A DNA stretch of 64,000 nt from Desulfosarcina ovata subsp. ovata (GTDB lineage: Bacteria; Desulfobacterota; Desulfobacteria; Desulfobacterales; Desulfosarcinaceae), in the NCBI RefSeq assembly GCF_009689005.1, contig NZ_AP021879.1, positions 868,001-932,000 on the forward strand, written 5' to 3'. The position numbers and the translations under genes were made by a program. The notes beneath the pieces are model-generated. The model worked only from the letters and a program-made list of their open reading frames with translations, was not told the origin of the DNA and did no database searches. Shown piece by piece: positions 36,738-44,255 of this stretch (within the stretch, counting starts at the first letter, position 1; each line of letters begins with the position of its first letter).

Positions 36738-36764
36738 CGCCACATAAATTTGGACGCCACATAA
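36738..36764. repeat. RIT2 right terminus: two direct repeats
   Basis: CGCCACATAA at 36738-36747 and 36755-36764 separated by ATTTGGA, the inverse of the left-end pair. No palindrome accompanies this end, so the two RIT2 termini are not equivalent. Confidence 0.88.
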
Positions 36765-37615
36765 TGATAGGGCGAATACGCCAAGGTCGTTTGATGGCCG
36801 ATGCCCAACCGTTCCAAGCCCCGGCGGGTTTCTTCGGCGAGCATGGCCGCCCCGTTATCGGTCATCAATGCCCGTGGCAATCCTCGTTTCATGAATGCCT
36901 GGGATAAGCCATGGATCAGGCACTCCGCCGTTTCGGCCAGATACAATTGCAAATGACAGCAAAGCCGCGAGTGATCGTCGATGATGGCCAGCGCCACGGG
37001 ACGGTGCCATGTGCCTTTATTGTCGAGGATTCTAATTTTTGCCTGGTGAAAATCCAGGTGCCAGAGGCCATGGACATGGGACACTTCGAAACCGCGGACC
37101 TCACGGTTTTGGCGCCGCTTTGCCGCTATCAGTTGTCCATCGGTGGGTTGTGCCGGTTCATTCGTTTTCAGCCAACCATTTTCGCGCATGCACCGCAGCA
37201 CGGTTTTGTAACTGGGCACCTCTCCCAGGCGGGGTTGCTCTTTGGCCGTCACCTTCAGGTTGTCATAATGCAGTTGAACGTTCCAACGGGGGTATGTTTC
37301 GTACTGGGCTTTCAATTCTTGCAACAGCGCATCCGGCATCGCCCACCGGACACCCGTGCCCGAACGGATTTTACGCCCCAAAACGGCGATCGGGTCTGAA
37401 GCGTCCTTGGCCTTGTAATACCATCTTTCAATGGTCGACGGTCCGAAGCTGATCCATCGGTTGGGATCGATAGGGTGCCGGTAACGTTTTTGGGCTAACT
37501 GACTGATCGCCTGTTGCAGCTGCCCTCTTGATGGCGGGCAGGACAACAGCTCACCGATGACAGAAAATCGAAACTGTGCCCAGCGCTGCCACATGGGCAA
37601 TTGAGGCTCGCTCAT
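36765..37615 (-). pseudogene. Element A transposase, N-terminal fragment
   Basis: Starts MSEPQLPMWQRWAQFRFSVI at ATG 37615 with AAAGGAG upstream. The N-terminal DNA-binding region has ISFGPSTIERWYYKAKD. The rve core carries the first Asp in GLWHLDFHQAKIRI and the second in RALMTDNGAAMLAEE, and stops at TLAYSPY where RIT2 enters. The rest is at 32741-33347. Joined length is about 480 aa, as for the element B transposase (478 aa). Confidence 0.88.
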
Positions 37616-37776
37616 GGGATCACTCCTTTCGATTCGCTTCCTCTGGCCTCCCCCATGGAGACAAACAGGGTCGAATCGAGGGTTCGATCCTTGTAGCGGA
37701 TTACCTCGGTTTTGACATCGGCCGATCTTCTGCGTGAAGCAGAACCTGATTTTTGGTGCCTCAGCGATCGAGACCG

Positions 37777-38351
37777 TCATGGCCCCAGGGCAAGGGTTTG
37801 CAAGCAGTTCACCAGTGCTGTCCCGGGGGCTTTGGCGGCACGTTCAAATCGGTCCAGTAACGCTTTGGGAAGATGACTGGAAAGGATCGGTGGAATCAGG
37901 TGCCCGGCCAGACGCCGGTAGTTGATGGTCTGGGGAAACAATTCTTGGAAATAGTGTTTCCAGCGGTTGACGGTGGAACGCCACGGTCCGAAAAGGCCTT
38001 TAATTTGCTCCAGGGTACGGTCCGGATTTCGTTCTTGTCGAAGGGCGGCGACGATAAAAAGCACCGGTGCCCAGTATACCCGGCGCCCCCAAAACCGAAC
38101 CGATGGGGGCAGGACACGGCGCCTGCAGCCTTCACGACCACAGCACAGGCTATATCGAAGGCCAAACACCTCATCCAGATCAGAAGGGCCGCCCCGAGGC
38201 TTTCGTGGATAATTGGCGTAGTGCAACGGCCCCCCGCAATAGGGCAACGGCGGATTCGTGTCTGCTCTGCTATCTCAAAATCTATCTGGTGAAGAAGGGA
38301 AAATAACGATTTGTGATTGAGGATATCTGGTGGTATCATCGGCTCTGCCAT
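37777..38351 (-). pseudogene. Element A zinc-ribbon/HTH protein, frameshifted
   Basis: The first frame (from 38351) reads NHKSLFSLLHQIDFEIAEQT then RRCP. The second frame continues YCGGPLHYANYPRKPRGG, SLCCGREGCRRRVLPPSV and a helix-turn-helix (RTLEQIKGLFGPWRSTVNRW). Comparison with the intact element B protein (GCPDCDGPLHKAYYDRKPRG) shows a one-base loss within TGCCCTATTGC near 38247. Element A therefore lacks this protein unless the base is a sequencing error. Likely a DNA-binding accessory of transposition. Confidence 0.75.
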
Positions 38352-38399
38352 TTATGGTTATTGTGGCAGGAGCCTCCTACTACGACCCTGGCCAAGGAA

Positions 38400-38430
38400 C
38401 GCGAGGGGGCTCCATCTTTCTTCCCTCACG
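38400..38430. repeat. Element A leader hairpin
   Basis: CGCGAGGG at 38400-38407 can pair with CCCTCACG at 38423-38430 (one G-T). The same arrangement, AAATGAGGG with CCCTCATTT, occurs in element B at 42079-42110, between the terminal repeat and the first gene. Conserved position with changed sequence suggests a structural role. Confidence 0.5.
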
Positions 38431-38481
38431 GTTCTTGTACATTTTAAGCTGTTTTTCCATCATTTTTCGTGGCCGCACTCA

Positions 38482-40161
38482 ATGAAAGACAAAGACTTTG
38501 AACAACTGCCCATGGACGACCGTTTCCTGATCTTGCTGCACAAAAAGATCATGGACAAAACCGGCAGCGCCAAACGCAGGGCCAAAAAATATTACATGGA
38601 TCAATACCGTAAGACCGGCGTCATTCCCAAACCGCTGCTGCTTGCCGGCCAAGGCATCATGGAAGGCAGAAAGTGCAGCGGCCGGCGCCGGGTCTTGACC
38701 GAAAAAATCCAAAACCGCTTCATCGAGATGGTCAAGGCTTCCAGCGATCCATCGGACGATCGTTTTGTATTTATCACCCGCCATGGACGAACCATCAAAA
38801 ATTACCACGCCTGGCTCGAACAAGAGTTCGAACGTAGCATCTCACTTAGCGCTTTAAGGCGTTTTGCCAGGCAAGCCAACCTCAAGGTCTATTTGGAAAA
38901 ACCAGACTTCGAGGAAAAGAACGATCCCAGCGTCTGCTTTAAGGACGAACCGGTCTTCGATTTGATTCAAATGGACGGATGCAGGTTTCGCTATTTCAAG
39001 ATTCGATCGGACGACGGCGTTTGGGCCAAGCCCCAGGTGATCGAGTTTTTTGACACCGGATCGCGCAACATGCTTGTGCTTGACGCCTATTTTTCCGAAA
39101 GCAGTCTAAATTCGGTGGACCTGTTCGAGAAATTTTTGGTGAGCACCCCCTTTCCGCAAAAAAAGATACGGCTGAGACCGGACAATGCAAAGGGTTTTGT
39201 CAACCTGAAACGCCCCATCAACGAACTGAACATCAAATTTTCATTGCCAGGCGGATTTTATCTGCAACCAAACTTCTCACGCATCCATGCGCCCAAGGAC
39301 AAAGCACATCTGGAATCATCCCATCGCAGCATCCATCATTTTGAAATGCGGATCATCAAGCACTTTGAAGACCGCATCGTTAAGACAGAACCGGGCTATA
39401 TCTACAAAAAGGGCAAAAAAGGAAAAATTACCATCACCTATCTCGACATCGATCTTGCAACGCTGCGCCAGAGTGGTTTACTCGAAGCCTATCGCCGGCA
39501 GCACAATGAGCAAAAGCACTATTATTCTGTGAACGGTAAAACATCGGCCTGGGTGCCCAAGGAGAAGTTTGACGACGGTCTTGCCCAATACGAGTGGATA
39601 ACGTTCAGTGCGGATGACGTACGCCATTTCGTCAAATACGGCTATGACAAGATCAACGCCACCGTGGGGGCGAAAGGCATCATTACTTTCAAAAAGCAGA
39701 CCTACTATGTGGCCGTTGGCGCGCAACACTTCAGCCGCCACAAGAGCACCAAGGTGTATATCTCCGATCTTGGCGACAAGCTGTTTATCTTCGAGCATAA
39801 GGAAAACGGTATCCTGCTGGGTGAAGCGCTGCGCCGGGAACCTTACGAAAAGCCGGTCAAAAAGGCAGGCACCGAACCCAACGCGGTTGAATTGATCAGC
39901 GCTTTTCTGCAGGAGAAAAAGATGGCGGTGGACAGGCCACGACTGATTGACATCCATCTTCGGGGTTTGACCCTCGATGCCGCCCAAACAATCTATCGGC
40001 AACACCGGAAACGATATATCGCTTACGCGATCAAACTACGCCAGCCTGAAACCATCACCGGCAAGGCGCTTTTCAATGCGTTCATTTTGGATTGCGAAAG
40101 ACAATTGTCAAACAACCCTTTGGCCCCGTATGCCTCATGCAGCGAAAACAAAGTTTTATAA
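38482..40161 (+). CDS. rve-type DDE transposase of the 29925-41117 transposon
   Basis: A 559-aa transposase starting MKDKDFEQLPMDDRFLILLH. Its ATG is the sequence duplicated by element A. Helix-turn-helix N-terminus (ISLSALRRFARQANLKVYL), then the core with Asp in FDLIQMDGCRFRYF, Asp in KIRLRPDNAKGFV and Glu in PKDKAHLESSHRSIHHFE. A C-terminal domain (HFSRHKSTKVYISDLGDK) resembles the beta-barrel of Mu/TnsB-like proteins. It overlaps the ATPase gene by 25 bp. Coding sequence complete, but element A now separates it from its promoter and upstream genes. Confidence 0.85.
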   Translation: MKDKDFEQLPMDDRFLILLHKKIMDKTGSAKRRAKKYYMDQYRKTGVIPKPLLLAGQGIMEGRKCSGRRRVLTEKIQNRFIEMVKASSDPSDDRFVFITRHGRTIKNYHAWLEQEFERSISLSALRRFARQANLKVYLEKPDFEEKNDPSVCFKDEPVFDLIQMDGCRFRYFKIRSDDGVWAKPQVIEFFDTGSRNMLVLDAYFSESSLNSVDLFEKFLVSTPFPQKKIRLRPDNAKGFVNLKRPINELNIKFSLPGGFYLQPNFSRIHAPKDKAHLESSHRSIHHFEMRIIKHFEDRIVKTEPGYIYKKGKKGKITITYLDIDLATLRQSGLLEAYRRQHNEQKHYYSVNGKTSAWVPKEKFDDGLAQYEWITFSADDVRHFVKYGYDKINATVGAKGIITFKKQTYYVAVGAQHFSRHKSTKVYISDLGDKLFIFEHKENGILLGEALRREPYEKPVKKAGTEPNAVELISAFLQEKKMAVDRPRLIDIHLRGLTLDAAQTIYRQHRKRYIAYAIKLRQPETITGKALFNAFILDCERQLSNNPLAPYASCSENKVL

Positions 40162-40805
40162 ACGATAAGCGCCGGGTCTCCTATCTATCCGCGGTATACA
40201 ACCGGATCTACCGGGGACAGAGCGTATTGATCGAGGGCGAATATGGTGTCGGAAAAACTCGTTTCCTCGAACTGCTCAAACCCAAAAAACTTCAAGGCGT
40301 ATGGGTGGAGTCGCTTTTCAATGTGCATGAAATGTTGGCCTCCATCCTTCAAGGGTTGAACTACGAGGCGGTGGCCACTTATCGGCGCACGCCCCATCAT
40401 TTGAAGCTGATCCGCAATCTGACCGATTATTACATCATCATCGACGAGGCCAATGACATCGAAAAAAGGGTTTGGCCCTACCTGAAACGAATCATGGACG
40501 CGCACGTGCCCATCGTTTTGGCCGGACTGCCAAAGGTGAGGACATATTTGACCAGCCAGCATCCGGATATCCTCAGCCGATTGAAAACCTTGATTCTGTA
40601 TCCCATCGTAGTCGAGGATTTCATCCTGGAATACAAGGATTTTGAATCTGAAGCCATCGAACAGATTTATGTGGCCACCAGGGGCGATATGAGAAAATTC
40701 AAGGAAATTTGCACGGATTGCCGCGACAAGGCCAAAGAACTGGGCCATAGCTTCGTCGATTTAAATCTGGCGGTCGACTTTCTCGCCAATCTTCATCCCA
40801 TGTAG
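40137..40805 (+). CDS. AAA+ ATPase of the 29925-41117 transposon
   Basis: A 222-aa ATPase. Walker A is EGEYGVGKTRFLE (about residues 36-44), Walker B is YYIIIDEANDIEKR, and sensor-like PIVLAGLPKVRTYL follows. It is shorter than the ATPases of elements A and B and diverges from them. It overlaps the transposase by 25 bp, implying coupled expression. Expected to act as the target-selection ATPase. The start at ATG 40137 is the earliest consistent with the fold. Confidence 0.82.
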   Translation: MQRKQSFINDKRRVSYLSAVYNRIYRGQSVLIEGEYGVGKTRFLELLKPKKLQGVWVESLFNVHEMLASILQGLNYEAVATYRRTPHHLKLIRNLTDYYIIIDEANDIEKRVWPYLKRIMDAHVPIVLAGLPKVRTYLTSQHPDILSRLKTLILYPIVVEDFILEYKDFESEAIEQIYVATRGDMRKFKEICTDCRDKAKELGHSFVDLNLAVDFLANLHPM

Positions 40806-41117
40806 GCTCCAAAAAACAATCTCTTCCCTCACTCTGCGGCGAATCAGCTTTCTCCCAAGACCTGTTAATCTAAATCCCACATCGTAACTTTTTTTAACTC
40901 TCGTAAAGTCGATTGTTATTGCATCGTTTCTCTATTAACCGCTAACGCGCAGCGGCATAAGATGCTTCAAGGCCTGAAATACGATGAAAAAGTTACATTA
41001 TTTTGCAACGTCCTAAAGGCAGCCAATGATCACTAACGCATTAATATATTTGGGATATTTTTTAAACGGGGCCTGAATAAACAGAACGGGAAGCGTTACA
41101 CTATTTTTGCCTTAGCA
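40806..41117. repeat. Right end of the DDE/AAA transposon with repeated end motif
   Basis: 310 bp of non-coding DNA. The terminal CGTTACACTATTTTTGCCTT begins at 41094, and a related GTTACATTATTTTGC lies about 100 bp inside. These mirror the left end at 29925-30237. Confidence 0.6.
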
Positions 41118-41577
41118 CACGGATTCCCTGGGAAACAAGATAATCCATGAAACGCTCCGATTGCTTCACGTAATGATTTACGGTTACTTTGGAATAATCC
41201 TTGTGCTCACAGTATCTTTTAAAATCCTTGATGACACCTATGTAATAGGAATCTGTAAGCAGTTTCCTATGTTTATAGTACCGTCTAAGAACAGTGTGGT
41301 GGAGTTGGAAGTCTCCAATCATACGGATGATGCGGAGTTCTTGCGTATCCTTCTGGGATAGGGTTTTATCAAAATCCTTTTCAAGGATCTGGTAGTGGTG
41401 TTCGACATAGTCGATTCCAAGTTGCTCGGAATAGAAAATCTCATCCCGCCCTTCAGCGAACTGAATAATTTTCTTCCAACGGTTGCGGTAAAACTTCATG
41501 GAGCCTTCGGTGTAACCGAGCCGAAGTAGCTCCTGCTCCAAATCCTGTAAAAGCTCTTCCAATGGTTTCTTTTGCAT
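41118..41577 (-). pseudogene. RIT1 ritA, N-terminal fragment
   Basis: Starts MQKKPLEELLQDLEQELLRL with AAGGAGA upstream and carries the extended N-terminus and beginning of the core-binding domain (KFYRNRWKKIIQFAEGRDEI), ending YLVSQGI at the transposon insertion. The frame beyond reads VLRQK and stops inside the transposon repeat. The remainder is at 29149-29924. Confidence 0.87.
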
Positions 41578-41689
41578 AAAAAGTATCTCCTTATAATGAT
41601 TTTTTGAGCTTTTGCTCAGTCTCATTGGCGGAGATTATGCTTATTAAATCAAAAAGAAACCCTTGAATTAAGACGAATTTTATGGCTTA

Positions 41690-41716
41690 CTTTGCATAAT
41701 TACTTTCTTTGCATAA
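41690..41716. repeat. RIT1 right terminus: two direct repeats
   Basis: CTTTGCATAA at 41690-41699 and 41707-41716 separated by TTACTTT (7 bp), the inverse of the left-end pair. As in RIT2 this end lacks the palindrome. Confidence 0.85.
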
Positions 41717-42028
41717 GGGGCCGTGATCTCGCCGCTGCTTGCCAATATCTACTTGCATTATGTCTTGGACCTGTGGGTTAACCACTGGAGGGATACAAAA
41801 GCCAGTGGCGATGTGATGATAGTGCGTTACGCTGACGATTTTGTCATAGGGTTCCAGCACCGCCATGAAGCCGAGACTTTTATTGTGGACTTGCAACAAC
41901 GGTTGGCAAAGTTCGCTCTATCCCTTCACCCTGAAAAGACACGCTTGATTGAATTTGGGCGGTTTGCTGTACAAAACAGGAAGAAGGAAGGTCGGGGAAA
42001 GCCGGAGACATTCGATTTTCTGGGATTC
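41717..42028 (+). pseudogene. ltrA-like: Intron RT/maturase, middle fragment
   Basis: Reads VISPLLANIYLHYVLDLWVN (end of block 5 and block 5a), then MIVRYADDFVIGF with the catalytic YADD, LHPEKTRLIEFGR (block 6/7) and FDFLGF. Element B begins at 42029. Direct continuation of 21784-22575, and it continues again at 45412 as THICTVTKKKGWFHIYRKT. Confidence 0.9.
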
Positions 42029-42078
42029 TGAGAGTAATCAAAATAAATGATGGGAACAATGGATGGTTTGTGCAAGAT

Positions 42079-42110
42079 AAATGAGGGACGGACAGGAAGC
42101 CCCCTCATTT
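42079..42110 (+). repeat. Element B leader hairpin
   Basis: AAATGAGGG at 42079-42087 pairs with CCCTCATTT at 42102-42110, 30-60 bp before the first gene. It is equivalent to the hairpin in element A at 38400-38430. It could block read-in transcription or attenuate the operon. Confidence 0.5.
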
Positions 42111-42141
42111 AGCGTAAAAAAAGCCTCCTGCCCGCAGAAAG

Positions 42142-42771
42142 GTGGGAGGAATGCTATCAGAGCTACATCAAAAATCCAGTTTTTATTTCTTACTGAACCA
42201 AATCGATACGAATTTATCTGAGCAATACCAAGAGATGGGTTGTCCGGACTGCGATGGTCCGTTGCACAAAGCCTATTATGATCGAAAACCCCGAGGCGGC
42301 CCTGATCTTCCAGAAGAGCTATGCATACGAAAGAGTTTGTGTTGCGGGAATCGAGATTGCCGGCATCGGCTGTTGCCCCCATCCTGTTTATTCATGGGGC
42401 GTCGAGTTTATTGGGGTCTTGTCATATTATTGATCATGACGATTCGTCAAAACCGCCCTGAAGGCAAAAATACCAAGCGTTTGATTGATCAGTTCGGCAT
42501 CGATCGCAAGACCTTCTTCCGCTGGGTTATCTATTATCGTGATGCTTTTCCATCGAGTGTCTGCTGGCGTGGCATGCGCGGCTGCTTCTCCGCAACGGTT
42601 TCAAACAGTTGTCTGCCTGGCGACGCACTGGATGCATTCATTGCCCATGCCGGCGATTCTGAAGCGGGCTTGACAAATTGCCTGAAGTTGTTCAGCAAGG
42701 GGCAATTTTTTCAACATTATCAGGGGCGAAAAGGGATCACGCAGAAAATGGGTCTACGCAGCGGATTTTAG
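42142..42771 (+). CDS. Zinc-ribbon/HTH protein of element B
   Basis: A 209-aa protein. The N-terminal helix (FLLNQIDTNLSEQYQEMG) precedes a zinc-binding module made of CPDC, KSLCCGNRDCRHR and LPPSC. RLIDQFGIDRKTFFRWVIYY forms a helix-turn-helix. It is likely a DNA-binding accessory for transposition, comparable in position to small zinc proteins of other DDE/AAA transposons. GTG 42142 and ATG 42151 are both possible; the ATG has GGGAGG almost abutting. The element A copy is frameshifted. The C-terminal 40 residues have no recognisable feature. Confidence 0.72.
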   Translation: MGGMLSELHQKSSFYFLLNQIDTNLSEQYQEMGCPDCDGPLHKAYYDRKPRGGPDLPEELCIRKSLCCGNRDCRHRLLPPSCLFMGRRVYWGLVILLIMTIRQNRPEGKNTKRLIDQFGIDRKTFFRWVIYYRDAFPSSVCWRGMRGCFSATVSNSCLPGDALDAFIAHAGDSEAGLTNCLKLFSKGQFFQHYQGRKGITQKMGLRSGF

Positions 42772-42818
42772 AATTGTCTACAGTGGGCGGTGACTTTTAA
42801 TTATGAAAGGAGCTGCCT

Positions 42819-44255
42819 ATGAAAGACAAAACAACTCGAATCTGGGCCTTATTTCGCTTTACCGTAATCGGTCCCATCTGGCGCCGTCCGCCGGCCGCGG
42901 GGAAATTAAAGGAAGAGCTTGAGTATTTGGCGCTTAAGCGTTACCACCATCCGACCACGGATCAGTTGGTTCAGTTCAGCTTTTCAACAATTGAAAGATG
43001 GTATTACCGAGCCCTTGGCACGGATGATCCGATCGAAGCTTTAACGCGCCGCGTTCGATCCGATGCCGGAGAAAACCGCGCCATGCCGGCGTTATTGCTG
43101 GCAGAACTGGAAAAACAGTACAGGCGTTATCAGCACTGGAGTTTCCAACTGCATGCCGACAACCTCAAAGCGCTCTCCGAGGATCACCCTGAATTAGGAG
43201 AGTGTCCATCGTACCCTACCGTAAGACGCCGCATGCTTGAACGGGGATGGATCCGCAAACCATCCACCGGTCCAAGCCCCACCGAAGGACGCCAAAAAGC
43301 TGCCGAACGGCTCGAAAAACATGAAGTGCGCAGCTACGAATCTGATTTTGTCCACGCGTTGTGGCATTTTGATTATCATGAGTGTCACCGAAAAGCGGTT
43401 GATGCGAACGGAATTTGGCATCGCGTCTATCTTTTGGGCATTCTGGATGATTGTTCCCGTCTATGCTGTCACGCTCAATGGTACCTCTCAGAAAGCGCCG
43501 AAACATTGTATCATGGGTTGATGCAAGCCTTTCACAAGCGCGGCTTACCGCGTAGCACACTAAGCGATAATGGCTCGGCCATGCTAGCCGGAGAAACCCA
43601 AAACGGGTTCTCTCGTCTGGGCGTTCACCACGATACCACCCTTGCTTATAGCCCCTATCAGAACGGCAAACAGGAAGTCTTCTGGGCGCAGGTGGAAGGC
43701 CGTTTACTGGCCATGCTTTCACATGTAGAGGCATTGACCCTTGAGATGCTGAACCAGGCGACACAGGCGTGGGTCGAACAGGAATACAATCGTTCCCAAC
43801 ATCGCGAGATCAGAATGGCTCCCCGCGAGAAAGCATTGCAGGTAAAAGCGGTAGATCGACCGTCGCCGGATCATCAGGCGATCCAATTGGCCTTCACAGT
43901 TCGGGAAAGACGCATCCAGCGCAAAAGTGACGGAAGCATCACGGTCAAGGGCGTCCGCTTTGAAATCCCCTCTCGCTTTCGCTTTATCAAGGAAATTTAT
44001 GTACGTTACCAGAGCTGGGATCTCAGCCGGATTTTTATGGTGGACAAACGCAACGATAATTTACTTGCTACGCTTTACCCGCAAGACAAGTCCAAAAATG
44101 CCGACGGGCGCAGGCGGCGTTTGACCAACCCCGCTGTCAACGTTGACATCTCGAAAGATGTCTTTGAACCGATTCCCCCTTTACTGAATAAATACATGGC
44201 AGAATACGCCGTAACAGGATTGCCACCGGCGTATTTGCCCAAGGAGGACGTATGA
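42819..44255 (+). CDS. rve-type DDE transposase of element B
   Basis: A 478-aa transposase. N-terminal DNA-binding region with FSFSTIERWYYRALG, then an integrase core with Asp in ALWHFDYHECHRKA, Asp in STLSDNGSAMLAGE, and Glu in YSPYQNGKQEVFWAQVEG. C-terminal segment KSDGSITVKGVRFEIPSRF and LPPAYLPKEDV end as in element A. ATG 42819 has AAAGGAG upstream. It overlaps the ATPase gene by 4 bp (ATGA). Intact, so element B may be able to move itself and perhaps the defective element A. Confidence 0.9.
   Translation: MKDKTTRIWALFRFTVIGPIWRRPPAAGKLKEELEYLALKRYHHPTTDQLVQFSFSTIERWYYRALGTDDPIEALTRRVRSDAGENRAMPALLLAELEKQYRRYQHWSFQLHADNLKALSEDHPELGECPSYPTVRRRMLERGWIRKPSTGPSPTEGRQKAAERLEKHEVRSYESDFVHALWHFDYHECHRKAVDANGIWHRVYLLGILDDCSRLCCHAQWYLSESAETLYHGLMQAFHKRGLPRSTLSDNGSAMLAGETQNGFSRLGVHHDTTLAYSPYQNGKQEVFWAQVEGRLLAMLSHVEALTLEMLNQATQAWVEQEYNRSQHREIRMAPREKALQVKAVDRPSPDHQAIQLAFTVRERRIQRKSDGSITVKGVRFEIPSRFRFIKEIYVRYQSWDLSRIFMVDKRNDNLLATLYPQDKSKNADGRRRRLTNPAVNVDISKDVFEPIPPLLNKYMAEYAVTGLPPAYLPKEDV

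Larger units (their letters stand above)
33348..36764 (-). mobile_element. RIT2: intact tyrosine-recombinase-in-trio element
   Basis: Inverted repeats of 30 bp are identical at 33372-33401 and 36737-36766; each contains two TTATGTGGCG direct repeats with 7-bp spacing. The left terminus adds a 20-bp perfect palindrome at 33348-33367. TGATAG flanks both sides (33342-33347, 36765-36770). The element is 3417 bp and carries three intact overlapping recombinase genes on the minus strand. It splits the element A transposase a few codons before its catalytic Glu. Confidence 0.9.
31600..38481 (-). mobile_element. Element A: zinc-ribbon/DDE/AAA transposon, 3-bp TSD
   Basis: Left end TGAGCGTGGACTCGGTAACT (31600) and inverted right end, read inward, TGAGTGCGGCCACGAAAAAT (ending 38481), both followed by TGATGGAAA-like sequence. 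Flanking ATG at 31597-31599 and 38482-38484. Three minus-strand genes: zinc-ribbon protein (frameshifted), transposase (split by RIT2), AAA ATPase. Without RIT2 it is 3459 bp. It is a close relative of element B (42029-45408), sharing gene order, end sequence and a leader hairpin. It entered the transposon exactly at the transposase start codon. Confidence 0.87.
29925..41117 (+). mobile_element. Five-gene DDE/AAA transposon carrying element A
   Basis: The terminal inverted repeat begins TGCTAAGGCAAAAATAGTGT at 29925 and matches for at least 24 bp at the other end (41094-41117). CACGGA flanks both sides (29919-29924 and 41118-41123; a 7-bp reading CACGGAT is also possible). Without element A it is about 4.3 kb and holds a Cys-rich basic protein, a CHC2-like zinc protein, a helical protein, a DDE transposase and an AAA ATPase, all plus strand. 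About 310 bp of non-coding DNA at each end carries extra copies of the end motif. Confidence 0.87.
22576..41716 (-). mobile_element. RIT1: tyrosine-recombinase-in-trio element, triply interrupted
   Basis: The ends carry 10-bp direct repeats TTATGCAAAG (or TTATGCGAAG) separated by 7 bp, in inverse orientation at the two termini. The left end also has a 20-bp palindrome. It encodes three overlapping minus-strand tyrosine recombinases, each split by a different insertion (11.2-kb transposon in ritA, IS4/IS701-like IS in ritB, poly-A-frameshift IS in ritC). Subtracting them gives 3468 bp, close to the intact RIT2 (3417 bp). It lies in RT block 5 of the intron. The 6-bp flanks differ (GGTGGT left, GGGGCC right); either one restores a canonical RT sequence, TPQGGVISP or TPQGAVISP. 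Confidence 0.85.

Noticed and set aside
38317..38481. 55-residue N-terminal extension of the transposase at 38482
   Set aside because: It is element A terminal DNA; the native ATG is restored by the 3-bp duplication.
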